Shown: positions 7,228 through 12,890 of the stretch, piece by piece
Position numbering within the stretch: the stretch's first letter is position 1
How the letters are laid out: every line of letters begins with the position of its first letter
From: Lentisphaerota bacterium
GTDB lineage: Bacteria; Verrucomicrobiota; Lentisphaeria; Victivallales; GWF2-50-93
DNA length: 12,890 nucleotides
NCBI GenBank assembly: GCA_025360875.1
Contig: JANYBI010000386.1
Span: 1 to 12,890 of the forward strand
Direction: 5' to 3'
Notes under the pieces: model-generated
What the model was told of the DNA's origin: nothing
What the model saw: only the letters and a program-made list of their open reading frames with translations
Databases searched by the model: none
Translations under genes and position numbers: made by a program

Positions 7228-9699
7228 TTAGCATTCCATCCACCACTCCGGGGTGGTTGGACTGAACAGACCACGATGTATGGCGATAGCGTAGAGAGGT
7301 GACCAGTTAGCTACAAAACTGCCCTCATATCCGGTCGGTACACCATCCCAGCGGTAGAATTCCACCCCGCTTCCGACTCCACCATTGAAATGACCTCTTT
7401 CATAACCCATTTCAAGGTCTTTCACAATATGTTCCGCCTCTTCTTTGAGTCCATGAATGTCCATTGCCCTGAGATAATACATGCAGAAACAGGAACCCAT
7501 GGCTCCATCAGTGTAATTCTCGAATGTGGGTGTATAACGTCCATGGATCAAAGGAAGCATGTGATCTTCCGGCGGAATCGGAAGCAGATTAAAAGGCATT
7601 CCGAAGTGAGCATGTCCAGCCCCTACCTTATGACGCAACTTCTCCAGACGGCGCAACGCTTCCGTCGCCACATCTTCTGGCAGTAATCCGAAGGCAATTG
7701 CCACAACGTTGACCCACAGGTAGGCGGCGTCATGGAGTTTATCATCACGACTACGCCATCCTGCCACCCAGCCGGTTTCATGATTAAGCAGATATTTAGG
7801 ATATGCCTCCCGAAGAACTTCTGCTGCATTTGCACAGCGTGCGGAGAGTTCTTTATGATCCAGAAACATCAACAATGCTGCTGCGTTGCGTAATCCCCTA
7901 TAACTCCATGCATTAACGTAGGCATCCATGTGCCCGAACCCAACTACGTCCATTGCATTGGAACTCCATCTATATGTTCCGCTATTACCTGAAAGGTCCC
8001 GACAGACGACCATTCCCTCGCATCCTATGGTACCAAGCATACGGTTTATGGCCTGTATGAGACCGGACTCGATGCGACGAAGCCAATTCATGTCCGGTCG
8101 TACCTGAAAACAGCGTCCGACACCGGAAACAAGAATGGGATCCGAGTCTAAATAGAGATTTCTCCAGAATCCGTATCCTCCTCCTCCGAGAAGAGCGCGT
8201 TCAAGGGTAAAACGGTAGAGTCTCAGCGGATCCGGCCCCCTTTCCGGCATCTGTGTAAATGGGATTATTTCGTTTGGGCAATGCTGGTTGACATGACAGT
8301 TCACAGATACGGCATTGTTTGAGAATCCTCCAAGTTCCGGACGGAAACAGGAATATATTGAACCCCAATGACGACGCAGAGCAGCGGAAAGACCTTTTTC
8401 AGTCTGACGTATCGGTTCAAATGAGGCCACTGAGAATTTCCAATTAGAAACCAGTTCCGCGGCAGGTATAATTTGTCCACTTTCCGGTACCGGACGTATT
8501 CCCTGGATCAGACCTCCTGCCACGGCGTTCTGGCAACGGTAACTTTCTATCTGCAGGTAGGCTTCACCACTGAGTTTTTCACATCTCAGACAGCCATTTC
8601 CGTCTCCTGCCCAGAACATCGGAATTTCAACCTCACCGTTGCGACCGGGATGCAGGGTTGGCACGGCGGCGGCGGTCATGGCCTCTCCGCAGTTCCAGTT
8701 CAATCTCCAAGTTTCGAACTCTATAACGGGGATGGAATGATCAGAGCGTTGCTTCAACTCCAAGTGGAATCCATCAACTGTAACAGTGAATGTTGCATCA
8801 ATAATCACTCCCTGCCCGCAATGCAGGTCACGATAGTAAATCTTGTTTCCCTTGACATCTACTCGTCCGGTCCACAGATTCGCTCCGTAATCTCCTCGAA
8901 ACGTGCGTAGCACAGGACCGCTCAAACCTGTATAAAGTCCGGCGCTACGGGTACGGAAAACTCGATTATCACCTGCACGCCCGCTTCCGGTTCCATCCCA
9001 TCCCAAGTGAAGGATCTCTGGACGGATCATAGAGAATCCTATCGAAAACTTATCGCTCTGAAACTTCACGATCCAAGGAAGAACTTCCACCCCCATACCT
9101 GCAGGTGCGGACGCCTGTACGGTGCCAACTTCCAGAGGAGGCAGATATTCCGGCAGGGGTATCTCTCCTTCGGGTGCTTGACCAAAAGCCACCAGTGTGT
9201 CCAGCGTGCCAAACGGTACGCTGAACGGAGATCCATTGCACTCTCCATGATTCGGCCACACTGGGTGTTCTCGATCACACTCGACACGCAAAAGATCGGT
9301 TTGCACTCCTCCAAGCTCGATCCTGTGTATTACCTTCAGTCCCTCCTTCAGCCTCTTCTCCATCTCCTGAATGGTCAATTCCTGATGCAATCCCTCACCG
9401 CTAATGCGCGGATCCGACGGCAATTCCACATCCTTGATCACATTCCAGTATCCTGTTTTGAGGTCTAAGGTCGAAACCGTGACATGCGCCGGATGCGTGG
9501 GTACTCCGGGCACCCAGCGACCGGCGATGTGAGGACTGAGTTCAAGCCTGTCTACGTAAACTTTGCGACCGAAACGCAGATAACGCACGACATTCTGCCC
9601 ATTGATCCCAATGTTAAAATCGGGATGGTTTACTGGTCTGATCCAGCCGTGTGAGATACCATTGACAGGAAGTGATGAGGATTGACTGGAATTACTCAT
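7228..9699 (-). CDS. Large glycosidase-like (six-hairpin, alpha/alpha barrel) protein of unknown specificity
   Basis: This 823-residue protein is not one I can name. It starts with a Ser-rich tail (SNSSQSSS) and has no hydrophobic signal segment, so it probably stays in the cytoplasm. The first 450 or so residues look like beta-rich modules full of short strands. From about residue 520 the text becomes helical with aromatic, acidic and glycine-rich loops typical of alpha/alpha six-hairpin glycosidases. Examples are GHMDAYVNAW (Asp592), SRDDKLHDAAYLW (Asp652, Asp653, Asp657), FENYTDGAMG (Glu727, Asp731) and the closing GVEFYRWDGVPTGYEG (Glu780, Asp785, Glu792). These acidic residues are candidates for catalysis, but I cannot assign a general acid or a GH family. 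A non-catalytic or lyase/phosphorylase role is also possible. The ATG at 9699 has CAGGAG 12 nt upstream, and a promoter lies in the divergent region. Codon use avoids ATA, as in the following URO-D gene, suggesting one unit. The coding call is firm; the function is not. Confidence 0.6.
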   Translation of the reverse strand: MSNSSQSSSLPVNGISHGWIRPVNHPDFNIGINGQNVVRYLRFGRKVYVDRLELSPHIAGRWVPGVPTHPAHVTVSTLDLKTGYWNVIKDVELPSDPRISGEGLHQELTIQEMEKRLKEGLKVIHRIELGGVQTDLLRVECDREHPVWPNHGECNGSPFSVPFGTLDTLVAFGQAPEGEIPLPEYLPPLEVGTVQASAPAGMGVEVLPWIVKFQSDKFSIGFSMIRPEILHLGWDGTGSGRAGDNRVFRTRSAGLYTGLSGPVLRTFRGDYGANLWTGRVDVKGNKIYYRDLHCGQGVIIDATFTVTVDGFHLELKQRSDHSIPVIEFETWRLNWNCGEAMTAAAVPTLHPGRNGEVEIPMFWAGDGNGCLRCEKLSGEAYLQIESYRCQNAVAGGLIQGIRPVPESGQIIPAAELVSNWKFSVASFEPIRQTEKGLSAALRRHWGSIYSCFRPELGGFSNNAVSVNCHVNQHCPNEIIPFTQMPERGPDPLRLYRFTLERALLGGGGYGFWRNLYLDSDPILVSGVGRCFQVRPDMNWLRRIESGLIQAINRMLGTIGCEGMVVCRDLSGNSGTYRWSSNAMDVVGFGHMDAYVNAWSYRGLRNAAALLMFLDHKELSARCANAAEVLREAYPKYLLNHETGWVAGWRSRDDKLHDAAYLWVNVVAIAFGLLPEDVATEALRRLEKLRHKVGAGHAHFGMPFNLLPIPPEDHMLPLIHGRYTPTFENYTDGAMGSCFCMYYLRAMDIHGLKEEAEHIVKDLEMGYERGHFNGGVGSGVEFYRWDGVPTGYEGSFVANWSPLYAIAIHRGLFSPTTPEWWMEC

Positions 9700-9711
9700 T
9701 TGCTAAAATGT

Positions 9712-9716
9712 CTCCT
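9712..9716 (-). promoter_or_regulatory. Ribosome binding site of the glycosidase-like gene
   Basis: AGGAG on the minus strand, with a 12 nt spacer to the ATG at 9699. The spacing is longer than optimal, but there is no competing start between them. Confidence 0.5.
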
Positions 9717-9764
9717 GTTATTTTCGTCCCAGAAGGAACTTTTAAACAAGTTTGTCCTTTCTTT

Positions 9765-9794
9765 ATAATATATGTTGGATCCGTCCATTGCCAA
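9765..9794 (-). promoter_or_regulatory. Sigma70-type promoter of the glycosidase-like gene
   Basis: On the minus strand TTGGCA (9794-9789) is followed by an 18 nt spacer and TATTAT (9770-9765). Each box matches consensus in five of six positions. The predicted leader to the ATG at 9699 is about 58 nt. Its -35 box overlaps that of the opposite promoter. Confidence 0.55.
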
Positions 9795-9816
9795 TCTGTC
9801 CAAGATGTTGAATAAT
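9788..9816 (+). promoter_or_regulatory. Sigma70-type promoter of the ATP-grasp gene
   Basis: TTGCCA (9788-9793), a 17 nt spacer and AATAAT (9811-9816) each fit consensus in five of six positions. Transcription would begin near 9823, leaving a leader of about 44 nt before the ATG at 9867. The -35 box lies in the small palindrome ATTGCCAAT (9787-9795), shared with the divergent promoter. Confidence 0.6.
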
Positions 9817-9853
9817 CGCAGTTTCCAAGGTATTTTGATTAAAGTATTAATTT

Positions 9854-9859
9854 AAGGAG
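9854..9859 (+). promoter_or_regulatory. Strong ribosome binding site of the ATP-grasp gene
   Basis: AAGGAG ends 7 nt before the ATG at 9867, a near-ideal site that fixes this start. Confidence 0.85.
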
Positions 9860-9866
9860 AATTAAA

Positions 9867-12491
9867 ATGCAGAAGGATGAGTTGAAATTCTCTTCGGGAC
9901 TTCCCTCCCTTGACCATACGCTGCAGGGCATACTTGCCGGCGTCAATGTCGTCTGGCAGGCTGATAGCATAGAAGACTATAAATCTTTCGTGATACCTTT
10001 CTGCAAAGCCTGCCTGGCTGACGGAAAGGATCTCGTTTATCTCAGGTTCGCACAGCACAGCCATCTGCTCCCAAGCAATATAAAGGCCACATGCTACGAA
10101 CTGGATCCCCGGCAGGGATTTGAGCAGTTCATATCGGAGATATTCAGGATAATCGAAAAACACGGCGTTGGAGCCTGTTATATATTCGACTGCCTCTCCG
10201 ATCTGGCCGTCGACTGGTACAGCGACCGAATGCTAGGTAACTTCTTTATGCTTACCTGTCCCTATCTGTATTCGCTGGATACAGTCGCATATTTCCTTCT
10301 CCTGCGAAACCACCAGACACCCGTCGCGACTGAGGCGATACATAAGACCGCACAGGTGGTCCTCGACGTGTTCAAAAGCGAAAAAAAACTCTATATTCTC
10401 CCTATAAAGGTGCTGAACCGCTATTCTCCGACCCTATACATGTTGCACAGCATGGAAGAGGGTATCTTCCGACCTGTCAACAAGAGTACCATAGTCTCGC
10501 ATATCCTGACAAAGCTCCCTCAGCCCTGGCTGGATGCCAACATTGACAGGCAGGACGTCTGGACTAACACTCTCATACAGGCGAGAAAGATGCAGAAAAG
10601 GATACAGCAGAGAAAGGAGATCCCCGCCGAGGCGTACGCCTTTAAGAAACAACTTATCAAGATGATAATAACCCGGGATGAGACTGTTTCTGAACTATGC
10701 GAAAAGTATTTCGAGGTATCAGACCTAATTTCCATATCGAAACGCATGATAGGAACAGGACTGATAGGTGGAAAATCCGTGGGAATGTTGCTCGCCCAGT
10801 CCATACTGATGAAGACTGATCGGAAATGGGAGAAAAAACTGGAATCCCACGACTCTTTCTTCATAGGATCCGACCTTTTCTACACATACGTCATCGAAAA
10901 TGACTGCTGGTGGCAGAGACGCCAAATCCAGAGGGATCCCGGAGATCACATGTATGAAAAAGCCGAGGAGATACAGAAAAAACTTCTAACTGGTAAATTT
11001 CCTTCAAACATCATAGACCAGTTCAGGGAAATACTCAATTATTTCGGACAGTCTCCTATAATTGTAAGATCAAGCAGTCTTCTTGAAGACGCATACGGAA
11101 ATGCCTTCTCCGGCAAGTATGAGAGCATATTCTGTGCAAACCATGGAACTCCTGAGCAGAGACTCAACGCGTTCATAGACGCTGTCAGGACTGTCTATGC
11201 CAGCACTATGAGCAAGGATGCTCTTTCCTACCGTCTTCACAGGGGACTCCTCAACAAGGATGAGCAGATGGCTCTCCTTGTGCAGAGAGTTTCGGGCGAA
11301 TATTATGGGGACTATTATTTCCCTCAGATAGCCGGCGTCGGATATTCATTCAACCCTTTCGTCTGGAACAGCAAGATAGATCCTGAGGAAGGAGTGCTTA
11401 GGCTTGTTTTCGGACTGGGTACCAGGGCTGTCGAACAGCATGGCAACGACTACACCAGGATCGTGGCGGTCAACGCCCCCCTGCTCCGTCCGGAAGCCAC
11501 GTTCGAGGAAGTCAGAAAACACACCCAGAAGATCGTCGATGTGCTCGATATGAGGGACAACAGCCACAAGTCCGTAGAATTCGAGCAGGTTGCGAAATCT
11601 ACATCTGACCTTCCCATGGATATCTTCGCGTCAAACGACACGGAGACGGAGGAACGGGCAAAATCTATGAACTTGAAGGACGTATTCACCTGGATACTGA
11701 CTTTCGATAATCTCCTGTCCAACACAAAATTCATAAGTGACATGCGGAAACTCATGAAAACCCTTGAAAAGGCATACAATCATCCTGTTGACATTGAGTT
11801 CACCGGCAACTTCATTGACGACAAGGATTACAGGATAAACATCGTACAGTGCAGACCTTTCCAGTTCACCAGGGAAGTCCGTGATATACAGAGTCCGAAA
11901 AATGTAAAGCAGGAGAATATAATACTGAAGACGTGCGGTCCCATAATCGGACATAGCGTTTCAAAGAGGATAGACCGGATAATCTATATCCTGCCGTCAA
12001 AGTATGGCGAGATGTCCATGCAGGCCCGATACTCCGTCGCAAGCATGATCGGGGACATAACAAATTTGGAAAGGGAAAATAGTGAAAAACCGAATATTCT
12101 GCTGATAGGTCCTGGAAGGTGGGGGACAAAAATGCCGGCGCTTGGAATACCGGTATCCTTCGCCCAGATTAAAAACGCTTCAGTACTCTGTGAGATAGTC
12201 GCAATGCATGAGGGTCTGACTCCTGACATTTCGCTTGGCACCCATTTTTTCAATGATCTGGTCGAGATGGAAGTGCTTTACATGGCCATATATCCTAAAA
12301 ACAAGGATTATATCCTGAATGAAAAACTCCTCATGGTAGCTCCAAACAAGCTGGAATCACTGATTCCTGATTCAAAGAAATGGGCTGATTCAATATATGT
12401 CGCAGATACCTCTGATATGAAAAAGGGATATTCCGTCTTTATGCATGTGAATGCATTGGTCCAGGAAGGAATGGTGCTGCTTTCAAAATAG
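9867..12491 (+). CDS. PEP/pyruvate-binding ATP-grasp protein with degenerate KaiC/RAD55-like N-terminal domain
   Basis: This 874-residue protein has three parts. Residues 8 to about 200 resemble a KaiC/RAD55 RecA-type domain: GLPSLDHTLQGI opens it and YIFDCLSD (Asp108) is in the Walker B place. The Walker A site reads QADSIEDYKS (31-40), keeping Lys39-Ser40 but losing both loop glycines, so nucleotide binding there is doubtful. Residues from about 295 to 665 form the ATP-grasp domain of PEP synthase/PPDK type: GGKSVG (Lys303), VRSSS..ED (Arg401, Glu407, Asp408), VEFTG and VQCRP (Glu644 in IEFTG, Gln661, Arg663). Residues from about 690 on carry GPGRWG (748-753), a LGIP segment and GTHFF (His793). 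There is no GG..SHxA phosphohistidine motif and no C-terminal PEP-binding barrel, so it is not a complete PEP synthase. I recall similar proteins of about 870 residues in Clostridia and other phyla, annotated only as PEP/pyruvate-binding proteins, with no role known to me. It is transcribed alone, with ATA- and AGG-rich codon use. Confidence 0.87.
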   Translation: MQKDELKFSSGLPSLDHTLQGILAGVNVVWQADSIEDYKSFVIPFCKACLADGKDLVYLRFAQHSHLLPSNIKATCYELDPRQGFEQFISEIFRIIEKHGVGACYIFDCLSDLAVDWYSDRMLGNFFMLTCPYLYSLDTVAYFLLLRNHQTPVATEAIHKTAQVVLDVFKSEKKLYILPIKVLNRYSPTLYMLHSMEEGIFRPVNKSTIVSHILTKLPQPWLDANIDRQDVWTNTLIQARKMQKRIQQRKEIPAEAYAFKKQLIKMIITRDETVSELCEKYFEVSDLISISKRMIGTGLIGGKSVGMLLAQSILMKTDRKWEKKLESHDSFFIGSDLFYTYVIENDCWWQRRQIQRDPGDHMYEKAEEIQKKLLTGKFPSNIIDQFREILNYFGQSPIIVRSSSLLEDAYGNAFSGKYESIFCANHGTPEQRLNAFIDAVRTVYASTMSKDALSYRLHRGLLNKDEQMALLVQRVSGEYYGDYYFPQIAGVGYSFNPFVWNSKIDPEEGVLRLVFGLGTRAVEQHGNDYTRIVAVNAPLLRPEATFEEVRKHTQKIVDVLDMRDNSHKSVEFEQVAKSTSDLPMDIFASNDTETEERAKSMNLKDVFTWILTFDNLLSNTKFISDMRKLMKTLEKAYNHPVDIEFTGNFIDDKDYRINIVQCRPFQFTREVRDIQSPKNVKQENIILKTCGPIIGHSVSKRIDRIIYILPSKYGEMSMQARYSVASMIGDITNLERENSEKPNILLIGPGRWGTKMPALGIPVSFAQIKNASVLCEIVAMHEGLTPDISLGTHFFNDLVEMEVLYMAIYPKNKDYILNEKLLMVAPNKLESLIPDSKKWADSIYVADTSDMKKGYSVFMHVNALVQEGMVLLSK

Positions 12492-12534
12492 ATAATATCC
12501 AAGGTAATCTCTGACTGGAGAACGAAACGTATTT

Positions 12535-12890
12535 TTATCTCATCATTGGAATAAGGAATATGTAGAATAACGGCGCATTGAGTAAAAGACTGTCCAGAAG
12601 ATCCAGTATCCCACCTATGCCAGGAACAATTTTCCCCGAATCCTTTATTCCGGCAATCCTCTTGAGGGATGACTCGGAAAGATCTCCCAGGAAACCTCCT
12701 ATGAAAAGGGCCGTCCCCATCATCACGGCCGCAAATTCACCAATCCTGTACGGAACTGGAAGTATTTTCACCAGAAAGACTGCCGCCACTATGCTCAATA
12801 TAAGCCCTCCCATTGTCCCCTCCCATGATTTTTTCGGACTGATGGACGGAACAATCTTATGGTTTCCTCCGGACATGATCTTTGAACTCG
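12535..12890 (-). CDS. cdsA: Phosphatidate cytidylyltransferase (CDP-diglyceride synthase), partial (N-terminus beyond right edge)
   Basis: CdsA makes CDP-diacylglycerol from phosphatidate and CTP in the inner membrane, feeding all phospholipid synthesis. The 117 visible codons are its C-terminal part; the frame remains open to the right edge (SSKIMSGGNHK), so the internal Met at 12876 is not the start. HKIVPSISPKKSWEG is the typical conserved loop. GDLSESSLKR, GIKDSGK and PGIGGILDLLDS form the family signature with its metal-binding aspartates. Two signature positions differ from the textbook form PGHGG..DR.D: His is Ile and Arg is Leu. I recall such variants in PVC bacteria. Three hydrophobic segments (around GLILSIVAAVFLV, AAVMMGTALFIGGF and LLLNAPLFYIFLIP) fit membrane helices. 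The gene converges on the ATP-grasp gene with 43 bp between stops and no clear shared terminator. Confidence 0.93.
   Translation of the reverse strand, partial: SSKIMSGGNHKIVPSISPKKSWEGTMGGLILSIVAAVFLVKILPVPYRIGEFAAVMMGTALFIGGFLGDLSESSLKRIAGIKDSGKIVPGIGGILDLLDSLLLNAPLFYIFLIPMMR

Noticed and set aside
9867..12491. ppsA (phosphoenolpyruvate synthase)
   Set aside because: The ATP-grasp domain is present, but there is no phosphohistidine motif and no PEP/pyruvate barrel, and the N-terminus is a KaiC-like domain.
12492..12534. Bidirectional terminator between the ATP-grasp gene and cdsA
   Set aside because: Only stems of three or four base pairs could be drawn; no GC-rich hairpin followed by a T-run on either strand.
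1..12890. CRISPR array, tRNA/rRNA genes, IS element, prophage or toxin-antitoxin genes
   Set aside because: No spaced direct repeats, tRNA-like cloverleaf, transposase, integrase or small paired genes were seen. The gaps between genes are 17-167 bp and too short for most of these.

Overview
This window looks like an ordinary bacterial chromosome with one accessory-looking insert. It holds six protein-coding genes, two of them cut by the window edges, and no RNA gene, IS element, CRISPR array or long repeat that I could see. Two clues suggest the PVC superphylum (Lentisphaerota, Kiritimatiellota or Verrucomicrobiota-like). The CdsA fragment carries a PGIGG...DLLDS variant of the usual signature, and a URO-D superfamily protein sits next to a large orphan alpha/alpha-barrel carbohydrate-enzyme-like protein. 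That placement is inference from memory of families, not a database result.

Layout, left to right. Positions 1-1277 (minus) are gltD, the small subunit of glutamate synthase, missing its C-terminus at the left edge. Positions 1295-5854 (minus) are gltB, the large subunit, 17 bp upstream of gltD. The two form a classical gltBD operon that makes two glutamates from 2-oxoglutarate and glutamine. Positions 5976-7100 (minus) encode a URO-D superfamily protein with an HxC metal motif; it is not a standard hemE. Positions 7228-9699 (minus) encode an 823-residue protein with no signal peptide that I read as a six-hairpin, glycosidase-like enzyme of unknown substrate. Both middle genes avoid the Ile codon ATA and favour CGN for Arg, unlike their neighbours, so they look like one separately acquired or separately selected unit.

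Positions 9700-9866 are a divergent intergenic region. It has good sigma70-like promoters facing both ways, and their -35 boxes overlap in a small palindrome. Positions 9867-12491 (plus) encode an 874-residue protein with a KaiC/RAD55-like N-terminal domain whose Walker A glycines are gone, then a PEP-synthase-type ATP-grasp domain, then a C-terminal domain of unknown function. It lacks the phosphohistidine and PEP-binding domains of true PEP synthase. Positions 12535-12890 (minus) are the C-terminal third of cdsA, which makes CDP-diacylglycerol for phospholipid synthesis, and converge on the ATP-grasp gene.

The glutamate synthase genes and cdsA are housekeeping. The best candidates for undescribed biology are the ATP-grasp/pseudo-KaiC protein and the URO-D plus glycosidase-like pair. 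Neither is proven to be a new system here. No gene-free stretch exceeds 300 bases; the longest is the 167 bp divergent region.
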